From the NCBI GenBank assembly GCA_963781785.1, contig CAWAHD010000002.1, positions 1,984,001 through 2,048,000 on the forward strand: DNA of 64,000 nt. Reading direction: 5' to 3'. This stretch comes from CAWAHD01 sp963781785 (GTDB lineage: Bacteria; Planctomycetota; Planctomycetia; Isosphaerales; Isosphaeraceae). Made by a program: the position numbers and the translations under genes. Position 1 is the stretch's first letter. The number at the start of each line of letters is the position of its first letter. Under the pieces are notes generated by a model. That model was given only the letters and a program-made list of their open reading frames with translations. It was not told the origin of the DNA and searched no databases. Shown here piece by piece: positions 52,385-61,965 of the stretch.

Positions 52385-53260
52385 ATGTACCTTTTCGACC
52401 TTCGCGAGCCGATCAATGCCGTGAGCCACGGTGCCGGGATGATGCTGGCAGTACCGATCACGTGGATACTCTGGAGGCGGTGCGACGCGGTAGATCCTTG
52501 CGAGGTTTCGTCACGCTCTTGCGCGATCAGTTCGACTCTCAGCTCTCCGCCAGTGTGCAGACGTCGCGCGGCTTGGGATCGGCAGCTCAAAGCCTTGTCT
52601 CTTCTAGCTTTCGGCATCACCCTGATCTTCTGCTACTCTGCTAGCACGACCTTCCACGCCGTCTGGCTCCAGGACGAGCCGCGGAGCCATCTGCGGCGGC
52701 TGGATCATATCGGAATCTACTTGTTGATTGCGGGGACCTATACGCCGGTGGCCTGGTCGCTCTTGCGGGGACCCTGGCGGTGGGGAACCTTGGCAACCGT
52801 TTGGACCATCACCGCGCTTCTGGTCGCGCGGGTCTGGCACGACGGCGTGCTCCCCATCTGGATATCGACGTTGACCTACCTGTCGATGGGTTGGGGGGCG
52901 TTGGTTTGCTACCGCGAGTTGGCGCGAACCTGTTCCCACCGCAGGCTCTTTCCCCTCCTCTTGGGGGGCATTCTGTACACCGTCGGCGCAGCGCTGAACC
53001 TGGCGAAATGGCCGGTCCTCTATCCCGGAGTCTTCGCCGCCCATGAGTTGTTCCATCTGTTCGTCATCGCCGGCAGTGCCTGTCACATCTTCTTCATGTT
53101 CAATGTGGTGATCCCGGCACGAGGCCCGATGCCCGTGCCGGTCCGATCCCGACCCTGGCCCGCCTTGCCCTCGCGGTGGGCGTGGCCCGGGCGGCCCTGG
53201 GTCCAGGCCGAGCTGCTCCGATTCTGTATCGAGCAAGACGCATCGAGGTGCAAGTCATGA
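52385..53260 (+). CDS. trhA: Hemolysin III/TrhA-family membrane protein
   Basis: The 291-residue protein has seven likely membrane helices. PAQR/hemolysin III motifs: N-A-V-S-H-G-A-G, C-Y-S-A-S-T-T-F-H, D-H-I-G-I-Y-L-L-I-A-G-T-Y-T-P and H-E-L-F-H-L-F-V-I-A-G, with conserved Ser, Asp and His metal-site residues. TrhA proteins affect membrane fluidity. A 35-residue insert after helix 1 (V-D-P-C-E-V-S-S...R-R-R-A-A) is unusual. ATG 52385 is used because a longer frame before it lacks motifs. The stop overlaps the next start (ATGA). Confidence 0.82.
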   Translation: MYLFDLREPINAVSHGAGMMLAVPITWILWRRCDAVDPCEVSSRSCAISSTLSSPPVCRRRAAWDRQLKALSLLAFGITLIFCYSASTTFHAVWLQDEPRSHLRRLDHIGIYLLIAGTYTPVAWSLLRGPWRWGTLATVWTITALLVARVWHDGVLPIWISTLTYLSMGWGALVCYRELARTCSHRRLFPLLLGGILYTVGAALNLAKWPVLYPGVFAAHELFHLFVIAGSACHIFFMFNVVIPARGPMPVPVRSRPWPALPSRWAWPGRPWVQAELLRFCIEQDASRCKS

Positions 53261-53856
53261 ACGAATCGCTCCCTCGCGTCTACCTGGCACGGCACGGTGA
53301 GACGGCGTGGACCATCTCGCACCAGCACACGGGGCGGACGGATATTCCGCTCACTGCGCGTGGCGAAGCGAATGCCCGGAGTCTGGGCGAGCGGCTCAAG
53401 GGTGAAACGTTCGAGCTCGTCGTTGTCAGTCCGCTTTCTCGCGCTCGTCGGACATGCGAGCTGGCCGGTTTCGGAGCTCGGGCCAGGCCGGACGCTGATT
53501 TGCTCGAGTGGGACTATGGGGATGACGAGGGCCTGACGACGGCAGAAATCCGCGCCAGGCGGCCGGGTTGGCAGCTCTTTCGCGACGGCTGTCCTGGAGG
53601 CGAGTCCGTAGAGTCCGTCGGCGCGCGGGCCGACCGCGTTGTGGATCGGCTGAAACAGGCCTCCCGCCGCGTTATCCTCTTCGGACATGGCCACTTCTTT
53701 CGCGTTTTGGGCGCGCGCTGGCTGGGCCTGCCACCGGGAGACGCGCGTCACTTCTGGCTCGGCACGGCGGCGCTTTGCATTCTCGGCTACGAACACACTC
53801 TGGATGAGCCGGCCATCCTCCTCTGGAACGACGACCGGCACGCGACTCCCCGCTAG
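53257..53856 (+). CDS. Histidine phosphatase (phosphoglycerate-mutase-like)
   Basis: The 199-residue protein has the catalytic L-A-R-H-G-E-T-A-W, T-D-I-P-L-T-A-R-G, V-V-S-P-L-S-R-A-R-R-T, E-W-D-Y-G-D-D-E-G and the second His in F-G-H-G-H-F-F-R. The E-W-D-Y-G-x-x-E-G block is typical of small-molecule phosphatases (PhoE/CobC/SHB17-like), some acting on sugar phosphates. In this sugar-phosphate context a sedoheptulose or fructose bisphosphate role is possible but not shown. Its ATG overlaps the stop of trhA. Confidence 0.85.
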   Translation: MNESLPRVYLARHGETAWTISHQHTGRTDIPLTARGEANARSLGERLKGETFELVVVSPLSRARRTCELAGFGARARPDADLLEWDYGDDEGLTTAEIRARRPGWQLFRDGCPGGESVESVGARADRVVDRLKQASRRVILFGHGHFFRVLGARWLGLPPGDARHFWLGTAALCILGYEHTLDEPAILLWNDDRHATPR

Positions 53857-53923
53857 TCGCCAAGATTGCGATTCCCTTTGACTACGCTCGACGGTTCTGG
53901 ATCCCAAGCAAGGAGTTCATCCG

Positions 53924-56458
53924 ATGGCAAAGCGTGGAGCAACAGTACTGGAAACCAAGAAAACGGCGGCCGGGCCAGAGGACCGCGCGAGAACCCAGAT
54001 GCTCCTCGAGCAGTACCAGTGCGGGCGGCTCGCGTTCTCGGGAAACCCCGAAGCATCCTATGAGCGCCGGCTAGTCTTCGATCATGTTGTCCGTCCCGAG
54101 CAATCCGACTCGCGGCAGCGCTTCGAGGCCCTGGCCGGGGCGCTGCGAGACTTACTGTCGCAGCGCTGGCTTCAGACAGACACCACCTACGATCGGGCCA
54201 ATCCCAAACAGGTCTACTACCTCTCGTTGGAGTTCTTGATCGGCCGGTCGCTCGCCAACAACATCCTCAACCTCCGGGTCGAGCCTATCGTGCGGGAGGC
54301 GATGGAGCGCGAGAAGCTCGACTGGGCGGAGCTCGTCGAGACCGAGCCCGACGCGGGCCTCGGCAACGGGGGGCTGGGCAGGCTCGCGGCATGCTTTCTC
54401 GACTCGATGGCGACCCTCCAGATCCCGGCGATCGGATACGGGCTGCGGTACGAGTACGGGATCTTCCGCCAAGAGATCGCGGGCGGACAGCAGGTCGAGC
54501 ATCCCGACCACTGGCTGCGGCGCCCCGACCCCTGGGAGATCAGCCGCCCGATGGAGGCCGCGGATGTCGGGTTGGATTGCGCGTTCCAGTTGAAGCAGGG
54601 GAGACTCGACGTCGTCCGCAACGTCCCGACAACCTTGATCGGCGTTCCCTACGACCGGCCTGTCGCCGGCTACGGCGGCCGGACCATCAACACGCTGCGG
54701 CTCTGGGGCGCGGCGACACACTGCGACTTCAATTTCCTGGAATTCAGCCGAGGCGACTTCTTTGACGCCGTTCACGAAAAGGTCGCCGCCGAGTCGCTCA
54801 CGCGGGTTCTTTACCCCGACGACTCTACGTCCCGCGGCAAGGGCTTGCGGTTCGTCCAGGAATATTTTCTGGTCGCTTGCTCACTTGCAGATATTGTAGC
54901 GCGCTTCCGGCGCCGCGGCAACGACTGGCACAGTCTCCCCGAAAAAGTCGCGATCCAGCTCAACGACACCCACCCAGCGCTCGCCGTCGCCGAGCTCATG
55001 CGCATCCTGCTGGATCAAGCCAAGCTCGGCTGGTCAGACGCGTGGGACCTCACTGTCCGGACGATGGCCTATACCAATCACACGCTCTTGCCCGAAGCCC
55101 TCGAGACCTGGCCGATCGCTCTGTTCGAGATCGCTCTGCCCCGGCACCTCGAGATCATTTACGAGGTGAATCGACGCTTCCTCGACGATGTGCGCTCGCG
55201 CTACTCAGGCGACGAAGAACGCGTACAGCGCGTGAGCCTCATCCAGGAGTCGCCCGCGCGGCGTGTGCGAATGGCGCATCTGGCCGTGGTTGGATCACAC
55301 AGCACCAACGGCGTGGCCGCGATCCATTCTGACTTGCTCAAAGAGACCGTCCTCAAAGACCTTGCCGAACAGTTCCCCGATCGCTTCAATAACAAGACCA
55401 ATGGCGTGACGCCGCGGCGCTGGCTCTTGCTGGCGAACCCCGACCTTGCCGGCGTCATTGCAGAGGCGATCGGCGAGGATTGGATCGTCGACCTTTCGCG
55501 TCTGGAGCAGATCCTGCCCCTGGCCGACGACGCCTCGTTCCGCGCCGCGTTCCGTCGCACCAAGCGCGCTGCCAAAGCCCGTTTCGCCGATTGGCTGCGC
55601 GCGTCGACCGGCGACGTCGTCGATCCTGAGACGATCTTCGACTCTCAGATCAAACGGATTCACGAATACAAGCGGCAACTGCTGAACGTGCTGCACGTGC
55701 TCGTGCTCTACAACCGGCTGCGCGAGAACCCCGGCCTGGACGCGCCACCGCGAACGGTCTTCTTCGCGGGCAAGGCGGCGCCAGCCTATACGCTTGCAAA
55801 ATTGATTATCCATTTGATCAACAACGTGGCGGCAGTGATCGACGCCGACCCCGCGGCACGCGGCAGGCTAAAGGTCGTCTTCGTGCCGGAGTACAGCGTC
55901 AGCCTGGCGCAGAGGCTGATCCCGGCCAGCGACATTTCCGAACAGATCTCCACCGCCGGTTACGAGGCCAGCGGCACGAGCAACATGAAGTTCATGATGA
56001 ACGGCGCCCTGACCGTCGGCACCCGCGACGGGGCGACGATCGAGATGGCGGAGGCGGCCGGGGAGGAGAACTTCTTTCTCTTTGGCCTGACCGCCGAGCA
56101 AGTCCAGAACAGCCGGGACTGGTACGATCCCCGCTGGCACGACGAGCACGAGCCGGAGACGCGCCGCGCCTTGGACCTGATCCGCGCCGGTGCGTTCGAC
56201 CGCGGTGAGCCCGGAGTCTTCGGCCCGATCCTGGACACGCTTATCACCCACGGCGATCATTACATGCACCTCGCCGACCTGACGTCCTACGTGAAGATCC
56301 AGGAACAGGCCGGCGCGCTCTATCGAACGCCCGATGCCTGGGCTCAGCGAGCGATCAAGAACGTGGGACACTCCGGTAAGTTCTCCAGCGATCGCACGAT
56401 CATGGAGTACGCCCGGAGCATCTGGACGGCTGACGCATGTCCAGTCAAACATTTCTGA
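53924..56458 (+). CDS. glgP: Glycogen/alpha-glucan phosphorylase
   Basis: The 844-residue protein is full length for family GT35. G-N-G-G-L-G-R-L-A-A-C-F, Y-G-L-R-Y-E-Y-G, N-D-T-H-P-A-L, N-G-V-T-P-R-R-W and the PLP-lysine motif E-A-S-G-T-S-N-M-K-F-M-M-N-G are all present. It releases glucose 1-phosphate from glycogen ends. Together with the two debranching enzymes and malQ it makes a complete glycogen breakdown route. The gene is intact, unlike several neighbours, and its start follows the phosphatase by 67 bases with AAGGAG upstream. Confidence 0.95.
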   Translation: MAKRGATVLETKKTAAGPEDRARTQMLLEQYQCGRLAFSGNPEASYERRLVFDHVVRPEQSDSRQRFEALAGALRDLLSQRWLQTDTTYDRANPKQVYYLSLEFLIGRSLANNILNLRVEPIVREAMEREKLDWAELVETEPDAGLGNGGLGRLAACFLDSMATLQIPAIGYGLRYEYGIFRQEIAGGQQVEHPDHWLRRPDPWEISRPMEAADVGLDCAFQLKQGRLDVVRNVPTTLIGVPYDRPVAGYGGRTINTLRLWGAATHCDFNFLEFSRGDFFDAVHEKVAAESLTRVLYPDDSTSRGKGLRFVQEYFLVACSLADIVARFRRRGNDWHSLPEKVAIQLNDTHPALAVAELMRILLDQAKLGWSDAWDLTVRTMAYTNHTLLPEALETWPIALFEIALPRHLEIIYEVNRRFLDDVRSRYSGDEERVQRVSLIQESPARRVRMAHLAVVGSHSTNGVAAIHSDLLKETVLKDLAEQFPDRFNNKTNGVTPRRWLLLANPDLAGVIAEAIGEDWIVDLSRLEQILPLADDASFRAAFRRTKRAAKARFADWLRASTGDVVDPETIFDSQIKRIHEYKRQLLNVLHVLVLYNRLRENPGLDAPPRTVFFAGKAAPAYTLAKLIIHLINNVAAVIDADPAARGRLKVVFVPEYSVSLAQRLIPASDISEQISTAGYEASGTSNMKFMMNGALTVGTRDGATIEMAEAAGEENFFLFGLTAEQVQNSRDWYDPRWHDEHEPETRRALDLIRAGAFDRGEPGVFGPILDTLITHGDHYMHLADLTSYVKIQEQAGALYRTPDAWAQRAIKNVGHSGKFSSDRTIMEYARSIWTADACPVKHF

Positions 56459-56491
56459 TCCCCCGGCCTCAAGTTGTCCAGGAGTTACCAG

Positions 56492-56971
56492 ATGATGCCA
56501 GCCTCAATCGAAATCGATGCACGGCTAACGAAAGTGCTCGTGCAAGCACTGGGCGTTGACGAAGAAGACATCAAGCCTTCCGCGACGTTGCAAGGCGATC
56601 TCGGCGCGGAGTCGATTGATTTCCTGGACATCGCGTTCCGTCTGGAGCGTGAGTTCATGATCAAGATCCCACGAGGCGAGCTGTTTTCGGAGCTGGTCTT
56701 GCTGGGTGCCACAGAGATCTTGCAGGACGGCCAAGTGACCGACCTGGGCCTGGAGACGCTTCGCGCGCTATTGCCCTTCGCGGACTGGAGCGATCTCGAG
56801 GGCGACCGCCAACTGAACCAGATCAACGATCTTTACACCGTCGGCCTGCTGTCGAGCTACATAGCGTGGAAGCTCGCCGTCAGCGGCGCATTGCGCGGCG
56901 ATGCCTCCGCGCAGGCCCTCCATCACTCCCGCAAGGACCCGATGCTATCGGTCATTTCGACTGGGATCTGA
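56492..56971 (+). CDS. Acyl-carrier-protein-like protein with C-terminal extension
   Basis: The protein has 159 residues. Residues 1-85 resemble an acyl carrier protein: I-K-P-S-A-T-L-Q-G-D-L-G-A-E-S-I-D-F-L-D, where the Ser in G-A-E-S-I-D is the phosphopantetheine site. The remaining 75 residues have no known domain and include a hydrophobic stretch near L-L-S-S-Y-I-A-W. ATG 56492 (AGGAG 8 bases before) is chosen over a TTG at 56474. Its presence between phosphorylase and a sigma factor is odd; it may be a regulatory carrier for an acyl group. Confidence 0.7.
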   Translation: MMPASIEIDARLTKVLVQALGVDEEDIKPSATLQGDLGAESIDFLDIAFRLEREFMIKIPRGELFSELVLLGATEILQDGQVTDLGLETLRALLPFADWSDLEGDRQLNQINDLYTVGLLSSYIAWKLAVSGALRGDASAQALHHSRKDPMLSVISTGI

Positions 56972-56973
56972 TC

Positions 56974-57900
56974 ATGTTTGCCCAACCGACAATCCGCCAG
57001 AGCTCACCGTGGGAGCGCCAGGCCGCAGGCGTGGGACCGGGCGCCCGAGCCGGCCGCATCCGCGGCGCGTGGATCAAGTACGTCGATCACCCGAGCTTCG
57101 ACGACCCGACGGCGCGAACGGCGATTCTTGCGCCCTTGGCCGGGCCGGCTGGCGACGAGATGACGCTTCGTTTGAGGCTCGCTTCGTTGCCGATTGGCCA
57201 CGCTAGAACGCCGATCCTGTCTCGCGAGCAGGAAGCCCACCTGTTCCGAAAGATGAACTACCTGAAGTGCCGCGCCGACCGACTTTCCGAGCAAGTCAAT
57301 CAGGCAAGGCCCAGCCCGGTCATTCTTGCAGAGATCGACCAGCTCAAATCCGAGGCGCAGGCGGTGAAGAACCGGATCGTCGAGATGAACCTGCCACTGG
57401 TCGTCTTCGTCGTCAAGAAACGCATCAGGGCCGGTCAAGAACTGTCCGAATTTGTCAGCGACGGAAACCTCGCGCTCATCCAGGCCGTCGATCGTTTCGA
57501 TTTCGCGCGAGGCAATCGGTTCAGCACCTACGCCACGTGGGCGATCCGGAATGCGCTCGCGTCGAAGGCCGAAAATGACGGCCGTCACCGTGGTCGCCCC
57601 CTCGCCCGGTACGAGGCATTACTCACGGCCGCTGATCCCGGCGTCGCCGACTTCGAAAATGAAGCGGTACAGGACCAGAGGCGTTCCGCGGTGCGCCGCT
57701 GGTTCGCTCGCCTCGGCAAGCGTGAACGGTGGATCCTCACGAACCGCTACGGCCTGGGCGGTGTCGCCGAGCGAACTCTGGCACAGATCAGCCGCGAGCT
57801 GGGGATCAGCAAGCAGCGCGTCAGCCAAATCGCCGGACGAGCAGAGAGCAAACTGCGCAAGATTGCTCGCCGCGAGACGCTCGAGGCGTTGGAGGTTTGA
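56974..57900 (+). CDS. Sigma-70 family factor (group 2/3)
   Basis: The 308-residue protein has region 1.2-like and region 2 (R-I-V-E-M-N-L-P-L-V-V-F-V-V, then L-I-Q-A-V-D-R-F-D-F-A-R-G-N-R-F-S-T-Y-A) with Y-A-T-W-A-I-R-N-A of region 2.4, and region 4 (L-G-K-R-E-R-W-I-L, L-A-Q-I-S-R-E-L-G-I-S-K-Q-R-V-S-Q-I) with the helix-turn-helix. Region 3 is short. It is not the housekeeping factor. Lying inside the carbon run, 2 bases after the carrier gene, it would be raised together with it, giving a second wave of transcription. Confidence 0.85.
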   Translation: MFAQPTIRQSSPWERQAAGVGPGARAGRIRGAWIKYVDHPSFDDPTARTAILAPLAGPAGDEMTLRLRLASLPIGHARTPILSREQEAHLFRKMNYLKCRADRLSEQVNQARPSPVILAEIDQLKSEAQAVKNRIVEMNLPLVVFVVKKRIRAGQELSEFVSDGNLALIQAVDRFDFARGNRFSTYATWAIRNALASKAENDGRHRGRPLARYEALLTAADPGVADFENEAVQDQRRSAVRRWFARLGKRERWILTNRYGLGGVAERTLAQISRELGISKQRVSQIAGRAESKLRKIARRETLEALEV

Positions 57901-57908
57901 GCACTACC

Positions 57909-59473
57909 ATGAGCGCCACCAACGGACCGACGAGCCTTCCTCCGTTCCCGCCGGACTATCGCGCGTCTGGCGTGTTGCTGCACGTCACGTCGCTGCCCTC
58001 GCCTTACGGGATTGGCGATGTCGGTCCGGCCGCGCTGGCGTGGATCGACCGGCTCCACGACGCGGGTCAAACCTGGTGGCAGGCGCTGCCGCTGGGCCCG
58101 ACTGGGTACGGCAACTCGCCGTATCAATCCCTGTCGTCCTTCGCCGGCAACGGCCTGCTGATCAGTCCGGACTCCCTCATCGAAGATCGACTGTTGCGGG
58201 TGAATGACTGCGACGGCCACTCCTTCCCGGCGACAGCCATAGACTACGGCGCCGTCATTCCATTCAAAGAGCAGCTACTCGAAACGGCCTGGCACCACTT
58301 CCTTGACGGATCTCGCGCCGACCTGCGTTCCGCCTATGCACAGTTCACCGACGAGCAGGCGCACTGGTTAGAGGACTACGCATTATTCCGGGCGCTCAAA
58401 GCGAGGCACCACGGCGTCTATTACCTCGAGTGGCCGGCCGAGTTGGTGCGCCGCGACCCGGCCGCGTTGGCCAGGGCTCGCCGAGACCTTGTGGGCCCGA
58501 TCGATCAGGTTCGCTTCGCACAATTCCTGCTATTCCGCCAGGGGACACGCCTCAAAGAGCGCGCCCGCGCGAACGGTTTGCGGCTGATCGGCGACTTGCC
58601 GTTCTTCGTCTCCCCTGACTCAAGCGATGTCTGGGCCAACCCGGAACTGTTCCTGCTCGACGAGCAGCACCGGCCGCGGTTCGTGGCCGGCGTGCCTCCG
58701 GACTACTTCAGCTCCGAGGGTCAGCTCTGGGGCAACCCTGTCTATAATTGGGACGCACTAGCCCAGTCGGGCTATCGCTGGTGCATCGACCGATTGCGCG
58801 CCCTTCTGGCCCACGTGGATGTAATTCGGCTGGATCACTTCCGCGGCTTCGCGGCCGCCTGGTATGTGCCGGCCAGCGCGCCGACGGCCCAATCGGGCCA
58901 GTGGGTGCCCGGCCCCGGAGCAGAGTTCTTCACCGCAGTCGAGCGAGAGCTGGGCGGTCTACCGTTCATCGCTGAGGATCTCGGGTTGATCACCCCGGAT
59001 GTTGCGCGCTTCGCGACGAGTTCCACTTGCCCGGAACAAAAGCGCTTCAATTCGCCTTCGACGGCCACGACGACAACCCGTACCTTCCACACAACTACAT
59101 ACCCAACGCTGTCGTGTACACCGGCACGCACGACAACAACACGACTCGCGGTTGGTTCGAGACGTTGCCCGAATCCGAGCGGCAAAACCTGTGGCGCTGC
59201 GTGGGGCGACCAGCGAGTGATAGCCTCGCGGCAGCACCCGCGCTCATGGGCCTGGCGTGGTCGTCGCCGGCGGCGCTGGCGATGGCTCCATTGCAAGACG
59301 TGCTCAACCTCGGGAGCGACGCCCGGATGAACGTGCCCGGTCGAACCGCCGGCAACTGGCGCTGGCGCTGCACCGAGGACATGCTGTCCGTGTCCGCCTT
59401 CCAGTGGCTGCGGGACCTGACCGAATCATCGCACCGATCGGGTGCTCTCTCAGAGGCATCGTCCCTGCGGTGA
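57909..59473 (+). CDS. malQ: 4-alpha-glucanotransferase (amylomaltase), one frameshift
   Basis: With one base restored the product is 521 residues, the normal length. GH77 signatures: S-L-P-S-P-Y-G-I-G, W-W-Q-A-L-P-L-G-P-T, Y-G-N-S-P-Y-Q-S, I-R-L-D-H-F-R-G-F with the nucleophile Asp, F-I-A-E-D-L-G with the acid Glu, and Y-T-G-T-H-D-N-N-T. It moves glucan segments between maltodextrins. The break is at 59001-59010: GTTGCGCGCTTCG where GTTGCGGCGCTTCG would read V-A-A-L-R-D-E-F. A true loss would remove the catalytic H-D-N-N part. A sequence error is the easier explanation. Confidence 0.88.
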
Positions 59474-59525
59474 TAGATCCCTGCCGATTCCCCTTTTCGA
59501 TCCCTTAGACCGTCGAGGCAACACA

Positions 59526-60610
59526 ATGAAACCGACGAAGAAGCTTCACGACTTGGGCCAGAGCCTCTGGCTCGATAACATCACACGCGAGCTCCTGACC
59601 ACGGGCACGCTCAAGCGTTACATTGACGAATTCTCGGTGACGGGGCTCACGTCGAACCCCACGATCTTCGACCACGCCATCAAGAACAGCACCGCCTACG
59701 ACGACGCGATCCGTACGAAACGAAACGCCGAGAAATCGAGCGAAGATCTTTTCTTCGAGCTCGCCCTCGAAGACACCACAGCGGCCGCCGATCTGTTCAG
59801 ATCCATCTGGCAAAAGACCAATGGCGTGGACGGGTGGGTGTCTCTGGAGGTTTCGCCGCTCTTGGCTCACGATGCGCGAAGCACCATGGCGGCCGCGGCC
59901 TACCTGCACTCCCAGGCAGCACGCCCCAACCTGTTTATCAAGATCCCGGGCACCCAGCAAGGGCTGCCCGCCATCGAGGCGGCGATTGTTGCGGGAGTGC
60001 CGGTCAACGTGACCCTACTGTTCTCGCGCGAGCATTACCTGGCGGCCGCCGAAGCATTCCTGCGCGGCATCGAGCGGCGCATCGACGCCGGGCTCAACCC
60101 CGATGTCGCTTCGGTGGCCTCGGTGTTCGTCAGCCGATGGGACGCTGCGGTCATGGACAAAGTACCAGAGTCTTTGCGCGACCGCCTCGGGATCGCCATG
60201 GCCGGGAGGATCTACAAGGCGTACCGCGACATCCTCGACTCGCCACGCTGGCAGCGCGTCTTCAGTGCCGGCGCCCGCCCACAACGCCTGCTTTGGGCCA
60301 GTACAGGAACCAAAGACCCGAAAGCCTCCGACGTGCTGTACATCAGGGCCCTCGCCGCGCCGCTCACGGTGAACACAATGCCGGAGGGCACGCTCAAGGC
60401 ATTCGCCGATCACGGAGAGATTGGCGCGATGCTGCCGGCAGACGGCGGCGACTGCGAGGACGTGTTGGCTCATTTCGCCAGGGCCGGCATTGACCAGGCG
60501 CGCTGGCCGCCGAGCTCCAGGACGACGGAGCGAAGTCGTTCGTGAAGTCCTGGAACGAGCTCATGGCGGTGATCGCCTCAAAGAGCTCCGCCCTTGCGAA
60601 GGCCAGTTAG
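59526..60610 (+). CDS. tal: Transaldolase, one frameshift near the C-terminus
   Basis: With one base restored the product is about 361 residues. V-T-G-L-T-S-N-P-T-I-F, the Schiff-base Lys in N-L-F-I-K-I-P-G-T, V-P-V-N-V-T-L-L-F-S and W-A-S-T-G-T-K-D-P mark the class with the long C-terminal part. It links sedoheptulose 7-phosphate and glyceraldehyde 3-phosphate to erythrose 4-phosphate and fructose 6-phosphate, feeding phosphoketolase. The frame slips at 60497-60502 (GGCGCGCTGG where GGCGGCGCTGG fits). Unrepaired, the protein ends at 60545 with all catalytic residues but an altered last 15 residues; repaired, it ends L-A-K-A-S at 60610. Confidence 0.88.
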
Positions 60611-60620
60611 GGAGTGCGCC

Positions 60621-61313
60621 ATGAAGGTTCTCGTTGTTGATATAGGCGGGACTCACGTGAAACTCCTCGCCACCGGGCAGAGCGACGTTCGGGAGTTCGA
60701 TTCTGGAACGACCCTGACCGCAGAGACGATGGTCGCCGGAGTCAAGGAGCTTGCCGCGGACTGGATGTATGACGTGGTCGCGATCGGCTACCCGGGGCCG
60801 GTTCTGCACGGTCGGCCGGTCGCCGAGCCACACAACCTTGTCCCGGGTTGGGTCGGGTTCGACTACCAAGCTGGGTTCGGGTGCCCGGTCAAGGTCATCA
60901 ACGACGCGGCCATGCAAGCTATGGGAAGCTACCAGGGTGGCAAGATGCTATTCCTTGGACTCGGGACCGGTCTGGGTTCCACCCTGATTGTCGAGGGTAT
61001 CGTCGAGCCGATGGAGCTGGGCCACCTTCCTTACAGGAAAGGCACCTACGAGGACTACGTGGGAATTCGCGGATTGGAGCGGGTCGGCAAGAAGAAATGG
61101 CGGCGCTACGTCGCGGACGTCGTTGCCCGCTTGATCGCCGCCCTTGAACCCGGCGACGTCGTCCTGGGGGGTGGCAACGTCAAGAAACTGAAAGAGCTGC
61201 CACCCGGTTGCCGGGCCGGGGACAACGCGAATGCGTTCCTGGGAGGATTTCGCCTCTGGAAGGAACGCGTCGAGGGCAAACTCTCGACTCCGGCCAAGAT
61301 TCGTCGCCGGTGA
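60621..61313 (+). CDS. ppgK: ROK-type kinase, polyphosphate-glucokinase-like
   Basis: The 230-residue protein has the phosphate-1 motif V-V-D-I-G-G-T-H-V-K, I-G-Y-P-G-P-V, N-D-A-A-M-Q-A-M-G with the catalytic Asp, and L-G-L-G-T-G-L-G-S-T-L. Polyphosphate glucokinases have this arrangement and use polyphosphate or ATP to make glucose 6-phosphate. In this run it would take glucose released by debranching and amylomaltase. The gene symbol is a family-level guess. GGGAG stands 6 bases before the ATG, and the gene follows transaldolase by 10 bases. Confidence 0.75.
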   Translation: MKVLVVDIGGTHVKLLATGQSDVREFDSGTTLTAETMVAGVKELAADWMYDVVAIGYPGPVLHGRPVAEPHNLVPGWVGFDYQAGFGCPVKVINDAAMQAMGSYQGGKMLFLGLGTGLGSTLIVEGIVEPMELGHLPYRKGTYEDYVGIRGLERVGKKKWRRYVADVVARLIAALEPGDVVLGGGNVKKLKELPPGCRAGDNANAFLGGFRLWKERVEGKLSTPAKIRRR

Positions 61314-61342
61314 ACCGAAATGGCAACGAAAGGAAAATCTAT

Positions 61343-61393
61343 ATGAATACGTCAAAGCAAGTACTCACCGAAAGCCCCGCACGGGAGGACTAG
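61343..61393 (+). CDS. Possible 16-residue leader ORF
   Basis: A short frame (ATG 61343, 16 codons, stop TAG 61391-61393) is preceded by AAAGGAAAA and ends two bases before the next gene's ATG. The GGGAGG of the DUF1269 gene lies inside its end. It could couple translation of the next gene or be chance. Confidence 0.3.
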   Translation: MNTSKQVLTESPARED

Positions 61394-61395
61394 TA

Positions 61396-61923
61396 ATGTC
61401 AAAGTCCGGTCACCTTTGGGCCATCGGGTTCGACGACACAGGTCGGGCCGCTGGCGTCCGCGATGAAATCGTCAAGCTCGCGTGGGAGAAGCACGGCCTG
61501 GTCCTGCTGGACGTGGCGGTTGCCGTGCGTTACCCAGATGGATGTCTTACGTTGAATGGAGAGCGCTTCCCGGTCGTGACCAGCGTCCTCAGCGGGACTC
61601 GCACGAGCTTCCTCGCGAATCTGGCGCTGGGGGCACCGCCGCTCTGCGCCGCGGCCGTCGGCGCCTTGCTGGGCCGGCTTGGCGTCGACTCGCCCGCGGT
61701 CGGGATCAGCGACGAATTCGTCCGAAAGATCGCGGGCATGATCAAGCCAGGGACTTCGGTCCTGTTTGTCCTCGACGAAGCCGGGAATATGGACGCAATC
61801 CTGCGCGGCATTCGCGGACTCGGCGGGACGGTGCTCAAGACGAACGTCGACCTGGAGCGGGCAAAGCTGATTCAGTCCACCCTGGCCGCTCCAGCCGATC
61901 CAACGCGACCGGTGAGCGATTAG
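61396..61923 (+). CDS. DUF1269 family protein
   Basis: The 175-residue protein has the DUF1269 pattern: an N-terminal mixed alpha/beta part, a small hydrophobic hairpin (L-A-L-G-A-P-P-L-C-A-A-A-V-G-A-L-L-G), then G-I-S-D-E-F-V-R-K-I and K-P-G-T-S-V-L-F-V-L. The family is membrane-associated and of unknown function, often in stress operons. GGGAGG is 9 bases before the ATG. It continues the carbon run and may report on envelope state. Confidence 0.75.
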   Translation: MSKSGHLWAIGFDDTGRAAGVRDEIVKLAWEKHGLVLLDVAVAVRYPDGCLTLNGERFPVVTSVLSGTRTSFLANLALGAPPLCAAAVGALLGRLGVDSPAVGISDEFVRKIAGMIKPGTSVLFVLDEAGNMDAILRGIRGLGGTVLKTNVDLERAKLIQSTLAAPADPTRPVSD

Positions 61924-61965
61924 ATCGAAATCACGCATGTCGTTACCCAACCGAGCGAGGCAAAG

